A stretch of 64,000 nucleotides of DNA, taken from Rhodanobacter sp. PCA2 (lineage in GTDB: Bacteria > Pseudomonadota > Gammaproteobacteria > Xanthomonadales > Rhodanobacteraceae). Below are positions 1-8,839 of this stretch, piece after piece; position 1 is the stretch's first letter; the number at the start of each line of letters is the position of its first letter. The position numbers and the translations under genes are program-made. The stretch lies in assembly GCF_013620825.1 (NCBI RefSeq), contig NZ_NJIC01000040.1, forward strand, positions 142,201 to 206,200, written 5' to 3'. The notes beneath the pieces were generated by a model, which made no database searches, had not been told where the DNA came from, and saw only the letters and a program-made list of their open reading frames with translations.

Positions 1-23
1 TACCGATCGTGTACCCCATGCCG

Positions 24-54
24 TTGACTCCGTAGTTGACTACGGACGTAAGGT
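24..54 (+). promoter_or_regulatory. MerR-type mer operator/promoter
   Basis: A -35 hexamer TTGACT (24-29) and a -10 hexamer TAAGGT (49-54) are separated by 19 bp. The spacer carries the perfect dyad CCGTAG-TTGA-CTACGG (30-45). An overlong spacer with a central dyad is the hallmark of promoters untwisted by MerR-family activators, and these hexamers match classical mer promoters. It reads toward merT. The regulator gene is not visible and is presumably divergent, just off the left edge. Confidence 0.88.
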
Positions 55-86
55 AGATCTTCTTCACTCTGTCGGGAATCAGACCG

Positions 87-437
87 ATGCAGAAACCCAG
101 CGCCGAGAAGAGCACCCTGGCCATCGGTGGTCTGGCGGCCATGCTGGCGTCGGCCTGCTGCCTAGGGCCACTCATCCTGGTCAGCATTGGATTGAGCGGC
201 GCCTGGATCGGCCAGTTGACGCGTCTTGAACCGCTGCGACCATGGTTCCTCCTGGTCTCGCTTATCGCGCTGGGTTCTGCCTACTGGCGGATCTATCGCC
301 GCCCTCCTGCGTGCCTACCCGGCGAGATGTGCGCCTCCCCTGCCATCCGCCGCGTGTACAAGGCGCTGTTCTTGCTTGTGGTGGCCCTGATAGCGGTCGC
401 CTTCGCCTTCCCTTACGCGGCCCCGTTGTTCTACTGA
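87..437 (+). CDS. merT: Mercuric transport protein MerT
   Basis: MerT is an inner-membrane protein that accepts Hg(II) from MerP and carries it into the cytoplasm. The 116-residue length is normal for the family. The vicinal pair Cys24-Cys25 sits in the first membrane helix, and a second pair (Cys76, Cys82) lies in the cytoplasmic loop before the third helix, as expected. The gene is first in the transcript from the mer promoter about 35 bp upstream. MerP follows 10 bp after the stop. MerT normally feeds the reductase MerA, which is not present in this window, so the fate of imported mercury here is unclear. Confidence 0.93.
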   Translation: MQKPSAEKSTLAIGGLAAMLASACCLGPLILVSIGLSGAWIGQLTRLEPLRPWFLLVSLIALGSAYWRIYRRPPACLPGEMCASPAIRRVYKALFLLVVALIAVAFAFPYAAPLFY

Positions 438-447
438 GGACTCGCCA

Positions 448-726
448 ATGAAAACCAACCTTGCCTTTGCCCTGCTGCTGGCAGCCATGCCGGTGGCCTC
501 CATGGCTGCCACGCGCACGGCGACACTCGACGTGCCCGGCATGACTTGCCCCACCTGCCCGATCACCATCCGGAAGTCTCTTGAGAAAGTGCCGGGCGTC
601 AATGCCGTCGCTTGGGATGTGAAGCAGAAGACGGTCACCGTGAAGTACGACGACAGCAAGACCGAGCCTGCCCAACTGGCCCGCGCCAGCGCCGACGCCG
701 GCTATCCGGCCACCGTTCACCACTAA
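448..726 (+). CDS. merP: Periplasmic mercury-binding protein MerP
   Basis: MerP is a small periplasmic scavenger that binds Hg(II) and hands it to MerT. The 92-residue product has a signal peptide ending near residue 20 (hydrophobic core, then AMA-type cleavage region) and one heavy-metal-associated ferredoxin-like domain. The metal site is GMTCPTCP, with Cys34 and Cys37. A GAGGA ribosome-binding site lies before the ATG. It follows merT by 10 bp and is clearly in the same operon. Confidence 0.94.
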   Translation: MKTNLAFALLLAAMPVASMAATRTATLDVPGMTCPTCPITIRKSLEKVPGVNAVAWDVKQKTVTVKYDDSKTEPAQLARASADAGYPATVHH

Positions 727-739
727 GGGCGGGTTAACC

Positions 740-1114
740 ATGTCGCTTGAAGCAATCGACCCCGCGCTTGGTTTGCTTGATGACTTCGCCAAGGTCACGC
801 ACGGTGTTTCCCGCCATATCCAGCAGATGCGGCAGGCCACCATCTTTACCGAAGGAGAGTTGCCAGCGCGGCACAAGGCGCTGGGCGCGATGCTGTGGTC
901 CATCTCCGCCCGATGTGAACCATGCATCGTCTACTACGTGCAACAGGCTGCGACCCTGGGGGCCACCGAAAGCGAGCTTGGCGAAATACTTGCGGTGGCC
1001 ACGACGATGGGTGGGTGCGTGGGCGAGATGTGGTCTTTGAAGGCTTACAAGGCTTACAAGGAGTTCAGCAGCGGCCTGTCGATGCCGCAGGCTCAGCCAA
1101 GCTGCTGCTCGTAA
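740..1114 (+). CDS. Carboxymuconolactone decarboxylase/AhpD-like protein
   Basis: The 124-residue protein has the all-helical AhpD/CMD fold signature with a redox-type CxxC (Cys59, Cys62 in CEPC). Family members normally continue CxxCxxxH; here the histidine position is Tyr66, so the usual proton relay is altered. The protein ends in CCS, an unusual vicinal-cysteine tail that could bind thiophilic metal. It starts 13 bp after merP and so is probably co-transcribed from the mer promoter. A role in thiol redox or mercury handling is inference from context; decarboxylase activity is not implied. Confidence 0.8.
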   Translation: MSLEAIDPALGLLDDFAKVTHGVSRHIQQMRQATIFTEGELPARHKALGAMLWSISARCEPCIVYYVQQAATLGATESELGEILAVATTMGGCVGEMWSLKAYKAYKEFSSGLSMPQAQPSCCS

Positions 1115-1302
1115 CTCGAGCCGAGGCGCAGCCATACCAACGCATTCGCTTGAAACCTGGAGGCGCCGCTTGAACCGTGGCGACATTCGCTCTGCTTGCG
1201 ACTTCGCCCTGGATCCGGCGCGCTACGGCGAAAGATTGTTTTTCGCGCCGCTGACGTTACGCAGACGGCCACTCTGTGAGCCTCACTGGGAAGGAGGGGC
1301 TC

Positions 1303-2016
1303 ATGTTAGGTACCGTGTTGCTGTATGCGTTGGCACCCCTGCTTGCCATGGGCACCGGGGGGTTGATTGCCGCCTTCAAGCCTCCTTCGCCCAAGTTGGG
1401 AAGTGCAGTGCAGCACTTTGCGGCAGGCGTGGTGTTCTCGGCCCTTGCGGTGGAAATACTGCCGGACATCCTGCATCAGGATGCGCCGCTTGCGGCCCTG
1501 GCCGGCTTTACGGCAGGCGTGTTGCTGATGCTTGGCCTGCGCCAGGCGGGATGCCGCATCGAGAAGACAAGCAGCCGGCCATGGGGCATGACACTCATCG
1601 TGGGTGCGGATGTCCTGATCGACGGCGTGTTGATCGGTGTCGCGTTCGGTGCTGGCACGCGCGAGGGTTTGTTTGTCACGATTGCATTGGCCGTGGAAAT
1701 GCTCTCGCTTGGGCTGGCAACGGCAGCCTCGCTGGCCCGTGCGGACGCATCCCGCACCCGCATCATCGTCAGCATCCTCGTCCTTGCCATCCTGCCCTTC
1801 GCCGGGGCACTGGCAGGCAGCCTGTTGCTCGGTGGACTGAAAGGCGGCTGGATGGAGGCGGTGCTCGCGTTCGCCGCGGCGACCTTCCTCTATCTGGTCA
1901 CTGAAGAGTTGCTGAAGGAGGCCCACGAAGTGCGCGAGGCGCCATGGATGACGGCGCTGTTCTTCGCAGGCTTTATTGGCTTGCTCCTGCTGGACATGGT
2001 CGCCCCAGCTGGCTAG
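1303..2016 (+). CDS. ZIP-family metal transporter
   Basis: This is a polytopic 237-residue protein of the ZIP (zinc/iron permease) superfamily, which moves divalent metal into the cytoplasm. Support comes from the amphipathic HFAAGVVFSALAVEILPD segment, a later D(V)LIDGVLIGVAFGAG segment and an EMLSLG helix, matching metal-site helices of the family. The ATG at 1303 is chosen because AAGGAGG lies at 1291-1297, 5 bp upstream. An upstream GTG at 1276 in the same frame lacks such a site. It lies 188 bp after the CMD-like gene and may belong to the mer transcript. Substrate is unknown; an uptake-type carrier next to efflux genes is notable. Confidence 0.82.
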   Translation: MLGTVLLYALAPLLAMGTGGLIAAFKPPSPKLGSAVQHFAAGVVFSALAVEILPDILHQDAPLAALAGFTAGVLLMLGLRQAGCRIEKTSSRPWGMTLIVGADVLIDGVLIGVAFGAGTREGLFVTIALAVEMLSLGLATAASLARADASRTRIIVSILVLAILPFAGALAGSLLLGGLKGGWMEAVLAFAAATFLYLVTEELLKEAHEVREAPWMTALFFAGFIGLLLLDMVAPAG

Positions 2017-2225
2017 AACGTCCACTGTGCGCGACCAACGGATGCCACGAACGGGACCGCAAAAGTTGCATGGCGGGCTCGGCCCGCACCAAGCCCTCAC
2101 GACCAGCGTCTGCCGGTGTCCGGAGCATTCCGATCCCTGCCATTTCGCACTTCTGGCCTTACGCGGGCAACAAATTTGCCGCGATGTAATTGTCTAACCC
2201 ATTGCTCACTGCTTACCATGTTCGG

Positions 2226-2612
2226 ATGACTCGCCCCCGACCGCCTCTGCTGACCCGCCTGCGCCGCCACCGCGGCCTGTGGCTGTTGGCAGTAGCGGTG
2301 CTGCTGATCAAGCTAGTCGCCGGCACGGCCTGTCTGGCCGATGCGCCAGAGAAGCGATTGGTTTCGACCACTACGGTCTCCGCCGTCAGCATGCCGGCGG
2401 ATACAGTGATCGCCACTGTCTCGGTTGATGATTCGGGCGCCTGCGTGCTTGGTGAAGCGGATTGCCATTGCGCATGTGCGCACACGGTGACCTTGCCGAC
2501 GACCGCCCCGCTTGCTGTCGCCAGGGTGGCGCCTCGTTTCGACAACTTCACCATCCGTTCCGGATTCACACCGGCGACGACTGGCTCGCTGTTGCGCCCT
2601 CCGATCGCCTGA
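2226..2612 (+). CDS. Small secreted Cys/His protein before czcCBA (CzcI-like position)
   Basis: The 128-residue product starts with a basic stretch and one hydrophobic segment (a signal peptide or anchor), followed by a periplasmic-type region containing the cluster DCHCACAH. The cysteine/histidine cluster suggests metal binding. It lies 71 bp upstream of czcC in the position where CzcI sits in some czc operons. I do not recognise clear sequence homology, so the CzcI comparison is positional. ATG 2226 is preferred over an upstream TTG at 2190 in the same frame. Confidence 0.6.
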   Translation: MTRPRPPLLTRLRRHRGLWLLAVAVLLIKLVAGTACLADAPEKRLVSTTTVSAVSMPADTVIATVSVDDSGACVLGEADCHCACAHTVTLPTTAPLAVARVAPRFDNFTIRSGFTPATTGSLLRPPIA

Positions 2613-2683
2613 AACCGCTCCGTTTCGCGACGCATTCGCCTAGGCGATGCATCGCTTCGTGATCGATTTCAGGAGATGGCTTC

Positions 2684-3997
2684 ATGTCTGTGTTCCGTTC
2701 GGTGCCTATCGGCGCCGCGTGCCTGTTGTATGCGGCGCTGCTCAGTGCTGCCCCCGTACCCCCATTATCCGATCCTCCCCCAGCGGCAGGGACCCGAGCA
2801 CCCTCGTTGCTCTCGTCTCCATTGCAGGACGCGGTACGCCGCGTCTGGCAAGCCAGCCCCGAAGTCCAGGCAGCGCGGGCTGACCTCGACGCCGCTCGCG
2901 CCCGTGCGCGGGCTGCCGCGCAACCGCTATACAACCCCTCGCTGTCGCTCGATGCGGAGAACGCCGACGTCAATCGGCGTACGGCCGGCCTCAGCCTGGC
3001 GCTGGATCTATCCGGCAAGCGTCGCGCCCGGGCCAGCCAAGGTGATGCAGAGGTGCTCGCCGCCGAGGCGACCTATGACCTCCTGCGTCGCGACGTCGCC
3101 GCCCGCTGGTTGAAGGCGTGGTCGACGGCGACTCTCGCGGCTCGGCAAAGTGAACTGGGTCGTCGTCGACTCGCCCTCATGCAACGCTTTGACGACTTGG
3201 CTGCACAGCGGCTCAAGGTCGGCGACATCAGTAGCCCCGAACGCGACTTGGCGGGTTTGGCGCTGGGCGAGGCGCAGGTGCAGCAGGCCACGCTCGCCGG
3301 CAATGAGGCGGCGGCGCGTGCCGCTTTGATGGCCATCAGCGGCGACCAGCTCACGACCTTGCCACCGTTACCCGAAGGGCTATCACCCGCGGCTGACCGT
3401 GTGACGCCATTGGCCATCGACGAGTTACCCGAACTTCGTCAGGCCCGCGCTCAGCAGGCAAGCGCCGACGCTGGCGTGCAGGTCGCGCGTCGTGCGCGCA
3501 TTCCTGACCCCACACTCAGCCTGACCGGTGGACAGGTACGCAGCGGGCCGCGTACCGATCAGGTGATCGGCGTAAGCGTGTCCATTCCCTTGCCCGTGCT
3601 CAATACAGGGCGTGCCGAAGTGGATGCCGCCCGGGCAGAAGCCGATGCGGCCGCCGCAGGCGTGCGCTCGCGCCAGTTTGTCCTGCGTGCGGGGCTGCAG
3701 GAAGCGCAAGCCCGCTATGCCGCCTTACGCGGTGCCGCCGAGGCGTTTCGCACCGGCCGCGCCGCCGCGTTCGAGGACCGCACCGCGCTGCTGGAAAAGC
3801 TCTGGCGTGCCGGTGAGATCAGCACGTCCGATTACCTCGTACAGCTCAAGCAAAGCCTCGATACCGCGCTGTCGGGCCAGGAGCTGGAAAGCCAAGCCTG
3901 GCAGGCCTGGTTCGATTACCTCACCGCCGCTGGCCGTCTGAACGACTGGCTCGATGGCCGCACTCAGGACGGCCCCAATCAGGACATTTCCCGATGA
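2684..3997 (+). CDS. czcC: CzcC-like outer-membrane efflux protein
   Basis: This 437-residue protein belongs to the TolC/OMF family and forms the outer-membrane channel of a tripartite metal pump. It has an N-terminal signal peptide, then two alpha-helical OEP repeats rich in Ala/Arg/Gln heptads (for example residues 60-120 and 300-360) typical of the periplasmic tunnel. AGGAG (2671-2675) lies 8 bp before the ATG. Its stop overlaps the start of the membrane-fusion gene by four bases (ATGA), showing translational coupling in a czcC-czcB-czcA-PII operon. Confidence 0.9.
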   Translation: MSVFRSVPIGAACLLYAALLSAAPVPPLSDPPPAAGTRAPSLLSSPLQDAVRRVWQASPEVQAARADLDAARARARAAAQPLYNPSLSLDAENADVNRRTAGLSLALDLSGKRRARASQGDAEVLAAEATYDLLRRDVAARWLKAWSTATLAARQSELGRRRLALMQRFDDLAAQRLKVGDISSPERDLAGLALGEAQVQQATLAGNEAAARAALMAISGDQLTTLPPLPEGLSPAADRVTPLAIDELPELRQARAQQASADAGVQVARRARIPDPTLSLTGGQVRSGPRTDQVIGVSVSIPLPVLNTGRAEVDAARAEADAAAAGVRSRQFVLRAGLQEAQARYAALRGAAEAFRTGRAAAFEDRTALLEKLWRAGEISTSDYLVQLKQSLDTALSGQELESQAWQAWFDYLTAAGRLNDWLDGRTQDGPNQDISR

Positions 3998-5091
3998 ATG
4001 AATCTCTATTGAAGCGCGGCCTGCTGGGCATGGCGTTGTTGGCCGCCCTGGCCGGACCGGCGATGGCACAAGACGCTCCGCCCGCCAACCCGCTCGCACT
4101 GGACGCCAAGGCGATCAAAACTGCCGGCATCGTGCTCGACAAGGTGACCCCGCGCGACCTGACTGATGAATTGAAGGCTCCCGGCGAAGTGAAGGCCGAT
4201 GCGTATTCCACCGTGCTGGTGTCGCCGCGCGTGGAATCGCAGGTGCTGGCTCGCAAGGCCCGGCTGGGCGATGTCGTGAAAGCCGGTGCGCCGCTGGTCG
4301 TGCTCTCCAGCGTGCAGGTCGCCGAGACGCAAGGTGCATTGATCGTCGCCGAACAGGATTGGCAACGGATCGCATCGCTTGGGCCACAGGCGGTGTCGGC
4401 GCGCCGCTACAACGAGGCGAAAGTGCAGCGCGACCAGGCTCGCGCCAAGCTGCGTGCCTACGGCTTGTCCGATGGCCAGATCGGGGGTCTGCTGCGCAAG
4501 GGATCGGCCGCGGCCGATGGCAGTTTCGAACTGCTCGCGCCCGCGGCCGGCCGCGTCACCACCGATGAATTTCTGGTCGGTGAGCGGGTGGAGCCCGGCC
4601 GCACACTGTTCACCCTGGTCAAGGAAGATTCGGTGTGGGTCGTTGCGCAGATGTCCCCGGCCGATGCCGAACGGGTCAAACCCGACGCGGACGCCCGCAT
4701 CCTCGTCCACGACACCGCCATACCCGGCAAAGTGGTACAGCGCTCGCACCAGACCGATGAGCGCACCCGCACCGTGCCGGTGCGCATCGAGGTCGACAAC
4801 CGCAAGGATCTTCTGCATCCCGGTGAGCTGGTCGAAGCGCGTATTGCTGCCGGCAGCGCCGTGAAAGCGCTTGCGGTACCGGCCGACGCGATCGTGCTGC
4901 TGCAGAACCAGCCAACCGTATTCCTTGCCAAGGGTAACGGGGCGTTCGAGCCGGCACCGGTGATGGTCGGCGACACGCGCGACGGCTGGACAGTCATCAC
5001 GCAAGGTCTCAAGGCCGGCGACCCTTACGTGCGCAAGGGTGCCTTCGCGCTGAAGGCGCGGTTGCTGCGCTCGCAGTTGGGAGAAGAATGA
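3994..5091 (+). CDS. czcB: CzcB-like periplasmic adaptor of RND metal efflux
   Basis: A 365-residue membrane-fusion protein with a signal peptide (cleavage after AMA near residue 25). The order is beta-barrel and lipoyl-like halves around a coiled-coil hairpin (about residues 110-165), then membrane-proximal domain segments. It links CzcA to CzcC in the periplasm. It lacks the long His-rich N-terminal extension seen in some CzcB proteins. The start overlaps czcC by ATGA and the stop overlaps czcA by ATGA. Confidence 0.9.
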   Translation: MNESLLKRGLLGMALLAALAGPAMAQDAPPANPLALDAKAIKTAGIVLDKVTPRDLTDELKAPGEVKADAYSTVLVSPRVESQVLARKARLGDVVKAGAPLVVLSSVQVAETQGALIVAEQDWQRIASLGPQAVSARRYNEAKVQRDQARAKLRAYGLSDGQIGGLLRKGSAAADGSFELLAPAAGRVTTDEFLVGERVEPGRTLFTLVKEDSVWVVAQMSPADAERVKPDADARILVHDTAIPGKVVQRSHQTDERTRTVPVRIEVDNRKDLLHPGELVEARIAAGSAVKALAVPADAIVLLQNQPTVFLAKGNGAFEPAPVMVGDTRDGWTVITQGLKAGDPYVRKGAFALKARLLRSQLGEE

Positions 5092-8000
5092 TGCTGGAAC
5101 GTCTGGTTGCATTCTCCCTACGCTACAAGGTGCTGGTGCTGATCGCCTTCGTGGTGATCGGCTTCCTCGGTTTTCAGGCCGTACGCCAGTTGCCCATCGA
5201 CGCGTTCCCTGATGTCACACCGGTGCAGGTCAACGTCTACACCGAGGCGTCGGGACTGGCCGCCGAAGATGTGGAACAGCTGCTCACCACGCCGGTGGAA
5301 TCGGCGCTGGCCGGCCTGCCCAAGGTGGAACAGATCCGCTCGGTGAGTCTGTTCGGTTTGTCCTATGTGTCGGTGTATTTCGACGACAGCATGGACATCT
5401 ACTTCGCCCGCCAGCTGGTCAACGAACGGCTGCAACAGGTGGGCGATCGCCTGCCGGCCGGCTACGGCAAGCCGGAGATGGGCCCGAACACGTCGGGTCT
5501 GGGTCAGGTGTTCTGGTACACGGTCGAACGCGCCGACGACAAACTGAAGGGGGCCGCGGCGGGCACTGCCCCGAACGACATGGATCTGCGCACACTGCAG
5601 GACTGGACCATCCGCCTGATCCTGCGCACCGCCCCCGGCGTCGACGATGTCACGTCGTGGGGCGGCCAGGAAAAGCAGTTCCAGGTGCGCATCGATCCGA
5701 TGAAACTGATCGCACACAAGCTCGGCTTCAAAGAGGTGATCGAAGCCTTGCAGGCGAACAATGCGCAGGTCGGCGGCAACTTCGTCGACGTGGGACGCGA
5801 GCAGTATCTGGTGCGCGGCCTGGGGCTGGTCCAGAACGCAAAGGATCTGGGCAACATCGTCCTCAAGACCGAAGATGGCACGCCGGTCTACGTACGTGAC
5901 GTAGCCACGATCACCGAAGCGGGCGCCCCCCGTACGGGAGCCGTAACCCGGGATGGCAAGGAAGTCGTCATGGGCCAGGCCCTGGCCCGGATCGGTGAGA
6001 ACGCCAAGAGCGTGGTCGATGCGGTCAAGGCCAAGCTCGACACGGTGAAGCAGGCGCTGCCGCCGGGCGTGGTGGTCAAGCCGGTGTACGAGCGTACCGA
6101 GCTCGTCAACGCGGCCGTAGAAACCGCGGTGCGGGCGCTGATCGAAGGCTCGATCCTGGTGGCGATTATCCTGTTCCTGTTTCTGGGCGAATTTCGCAGT
6201 GCGCTGGTGGTGGTCGTGGCGTTGCCGTTGGCGATGCTGATCGCTTTCATCTGCATGAACCAGGCCGGTCTGTCAGCCAACCTGATGTCGTTGGCAGGCT
6301 TGGCGATCGGCATCGGCATGATGGTCGATGGCGCGGTGGTGATGGTGGAGAACGCCTACCGCATCATGGCTGAGCGCAAAGCCCATGGCGGTCCGGTGGA
6401 CCGCACCTCGGCCGTGCTGGCCGCTGCCCGCGAGGTCGCCAATCCGATGGCCTTCGCGATTCTGATCATCATCGTGGTGTTCCTGCCGCTGTTCAGCCTG
6501 CAGGGGCTGGAAGGCAAGATGTTCAAGCCGATGGCGTTCAACATCAGCTTCGCCATGGCCGGCTCGCTGATCCTGGCCCTGACGCTGATTCCGGTGCTGG
6601 CGGCGTTGGTATTAAAGCCCAAGGAAGAGAAGGACACGCGCTTGGTCGCGTTCCTGAAACGGCACTACGCCACCGTGCTGGCGTGGGCACTGGAACGGCG
6701 CAAGCTGGTGCTGGGCATCGCCGCCGGCGCCTTGATCGGCAGCCTCGCGCTGTTCCCGTTCCTGGGCAAGGAGTTCATGCCCAACCTGAAAGAGGGCGCC
6801 ATCATGTGGCGTATCACCTCGATTCCCTCGGCCTCGCTGGATGAGTCGATCAATATCTCCAAGCAGGTGTCGGCACTGATCAAGCAGAAATTCCCGGAGG
6901 TGGACACCACGCTGGCGATGATCGGCCGCGCGGAAAAAGGCGAGACCGCCGACGTGAACTACATGGAGGTCTACACGCCGCTGAAGCCGAAGGATCAGTG
7001 GCGCAAGGGCGAGACGCTGGAAAGCATCGAGGAGGCGATGCAGAAAGCATTGACCGCTGCCCTGCCCACCGCCGTGGTGAGCTATACCCAACCGATCCAG
7101 ATGCGTATCGAGGAACTGATCTCCGGCGTGCGTGCCACCCTGGCCTTGAAGATCTACGGCGAGGACCTGGGCGAGCTGGACCGGCTCAGCGCCCGCATGA
7201 AGGACGTGCTGGCCGGGGTGCCCGGTGTGGCCGACCTGGCGTTGGAGGCAAACATCGGCAAGCCGCAGATCCGCATCAAGGTGGATCGCGACGCGCTGGC
7301 TCGCTACGGCCTTAACGCCGACGACGTGCTGACCGTGGTGAAGAACGGCATCGGCGGCGAGCCCGTGACCACGCAGCTGGATGGCGTGAAACGCTTCGAC
7401 ATCACAGTCCGCCTGGACGATGCCGACAAAGCGTCCCTGCCGGCGATCGAGCGCATCCCGATCCGCACAGCCAGTGGTGCCCTGGTGCAGCTGTCGCAGG
7501 TAGCCGAGGTCAGTGACGCCGAGGGCTACTCGTTCATCCGTCGCGAGCAGTTGCAACGCTATGCCGTGATCCAGATGGACGTGCGTGGTCGCGACATCGA
7601 CGGCTTCGTCAAGGAGGCGAATGCCGCGATCTTCAAAAAAGTGCATCTGCCCACCGGCTACTACACCGAATGGGGTGGCGCGTTCGAAAACCAGCAGCGG
7701 GCCTTGAAGCGGTTGTCGCTGATCGTGCCGGCGACGATCTTCTTCATCTTCGTGCTGCTCTACACCGCGTTCAACTCGGTGAAGTACGCCGCGCTGATCC
7801 TGGCCAACGTACCGTTCGCCACCATCGGCGGCATCGTCGGACTGGCCATCACCGGGCAATACCTATCGGTGCCCTCGGCGATCGGCTTTATCGCCGTGTT
7901 CGGCGTGGCGATGTTGAACGGCATCGTGCTGGTGAGCTTCTTGAACGAGCAACGCGAGAAAGGGCTTCCGGTTCGGGAGGCCGTAGTTCGCGGCACGGCG

Positions 8001-8225
8001 TTGCGCATGCGCCCGGTGATGATGACCGCCAGCGTGGCGATCCTGGGCCTGGTACCGATGCTGCTCTCCAGCGGTGTGGGCGCGGAAACCCAGCGGCCGC
8101 TCGCCACCGTGGTGGTTGGCGGCTTGATCACCTCGACCCTGCTGACCCTGGTACTGCTGCCGGTGCTCTACGACTGGATCGAAGAACGCGCCGCACGGCG
8201 CTTGGCCAAGGAGACCACCCCATGA
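5088..8225 (+). CDS. czcA: CzcA-like heavy-metal RND efflux pump
   Basis: A 1045-residue RND transporter of the heavy-metal (HME) branch, driving proton-coupled export of divalent cations. The N-terminal FSLRYKVLVLIAFVVIGFLG helix, two large periplasmic loops and paired six-helix bundles are evident. The TM4 proton-relay region reads AIGIGMMVDGAVVMVENAY. The central aspartate and the distal glutamate are present, but the leading DFG of classical zinc/cobalt/cadmium CzcA is AIG here. Substrate range is therefore uncertain. The gene sits inside the four-gene translationally coupled operon. Confidence 0.93.
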   Translation: MMLERLVAFSLRYKVLVLIAFVVIGFLGFQAVRQLPIDAFPDVTPVQVNVYTEASGLAAEDVEQLLTTPVESALAGLPKVEQIRSVSLFGLSYVSVYFDDSMDIYFARQLVNERLQQVGDRLPAGYGKPEMGPNTSGLGQVFWYTVERADDKLKGAAAGTAPNDMDLRTLQDWTIRLILRTAPGVDDVTSWGGQEKQFQVRIDPMKLIAHKLGFKEVIEALQANNAQVGGNFVDVGREQYLVRGLGLVQNAKDLGNIVLKTEDGTPVYVRDVATITEAGAPRTGAVTRDGKEVVMGQALARIGENAKSVVDAVKAKLDTVKQALPPGVVVKPVYERTELVNAAVETAVRALIEGSILVAIILFLFLGEFRSALVVVVALPLAMLIAFICMNQAGLSANLMSLAGLAIGIGMMVDGAVVMVENAYRIMAERKAHGGPVDRTSAVLAAAREVANPMAFAILIIIVVFLPLFSLQGLEGKMFKPMAFNISFAMAGSLILALTLIPVLAALVLKPKEEKDTRLVAFLKRHYATVLAWALERRKLVLGIAAGALIGSLALFPFLGKEFMPNLKEGAIMWRITSIPSASLDESINISKQVSALIKQKFPEVDTTLAMIGRAEKGETADVNYMEVYTPLKPKDQWRKGETLESIEEAMQKALTAALPTAVVSYTQPIQMRIEELISGVRATLALKIYGEDLGELDRLSARMKDVLAGVPGVADLALEANIGKPQIRIKVDRDALARYGLNADDVLTVVKNGIGGEPVTTQLDGVKRFDITVRLDDADKASLPAIERIPIRTASGALVQLSQVAEVSDAEGYSFIRREQLQRYAVIQMDVRGRDIDGFVKEANAAIFKKVHLPTGYYTEWGGAFENQQRALKRLSLIVPATIFFIFVLLYTAFNSVKYAALILANVPFATIGGIVGLAITGQYLSVPSAIGFIAVFGVAMLNGIVLVSFLNEQREKGLPVREAVVRGTALRMRPVMMTASVAILGLVPMLLSSGVGAETQRPLATVVVGGLITSTLLTLVLLPVLYDWIEERAARRLAKETTP

Positions 8226-8545
8226 AAGAAGTGAAGGCATTCATCCACCGCGGCCGCGTCGTCGATGTCATTCACGCCCTGGAGGACGGTGGATTCGGCT
8301 ACCTGTCTGTCAGTGACGTCAAGGGCTTGTTGACGGCGCTCAGTGCGCAAGAACAGGTCTATTCGATGGAACTGGGCGAACGCGTGACCCGGCAGATCAA
8401 GCTGGAGGTGTTCTGCGAAGACGACCAGGTGGATCGAGCTGTACAACTGATTCGCCTGCACGGACGCACCGGCCAGAGCGTGGCCGGATGGGTCTACCAG
8501 AGCACGGTGGATCGGGCGTGGCCGATCGACGGTCACACCGACTGA
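8222..8545 (+). CDS. PII-like protein of the czc operon
   Basis: A 107-residue protein with the ferredoxin-like topology of the PII/CutA-like superfamily: MKEVKAFIHRGRVVDVIHAL opens as in GlnB, followed by strand-helix-strand elements. The T-loop region lacks the uridylylated tyrosine of GlnB, so nitrogen signalling is unlikely. Its ATG overlaps the czcA stop (ATGA), so it is coupled to the pump. PII-like genes at the end of czc clusters are recurrent. A role as metal sensor or allosteric partner of the pump is inference. Confidence 0.8.
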   Translation: MKEVKAFIHRGRVVDVIHALEDGGFGYLSVSDVKGLLTALSAQEQVYSMELGERVTRQIKLEVFCEDDQVDRAVQLIRLHGRTGQSVAGWVYQSTVDRAWPIDGHTD

Positions 8546-8552
8546 GTCGACG

Positions 8553-8594
8553 ATGGTGCGGGCGCTCGGGCGCATAGCCGGGTGCCCGCACCAT
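8553..8594 (+). terminator. Hairpin after the czc operon
   Basis: An 11-bp perfect stem ATGGTGCGGGC (8553-8563) and its complement (8584-8594) enclose a 20-nt loop, beginning 7 bp after the PII-like stop. There is no T-tract, so this may be a weak or factor-dependent terminator, or an RNA-stabilising structure. The rest of 8546-8839 shows no gene I can support. Confidence 0.45.
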
Positions 8595-8839
8595 ATGCGT
8601 GTGGCCAATACCTAGGTGCGTGCTGCACGTGTGCGATTTTGTAGCACCCACCCAATACCGTAGGGTCGCCCTGCGCATGCTCTAACCAGCAATGATCTTT
8701 TCACTGGCGGTGCCTCCGCCGAAGGCTGCTGCCGACAGTGAGACCTGCACGGCATCCCTGCGCACAACGCGTTCTGCCACGCGGTCGTCGCGTCTCGCCG
8801 CTGCCCGGATGGGCGAACTTCTCATTCAACGGAAACCCA

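Noticed and set aside
1..86. merR within the window
   Set aside because: Only the operator/promoter is visible; no coding sequence for a regulator fits in the first bases, so it is inferred to lie off the left edge.
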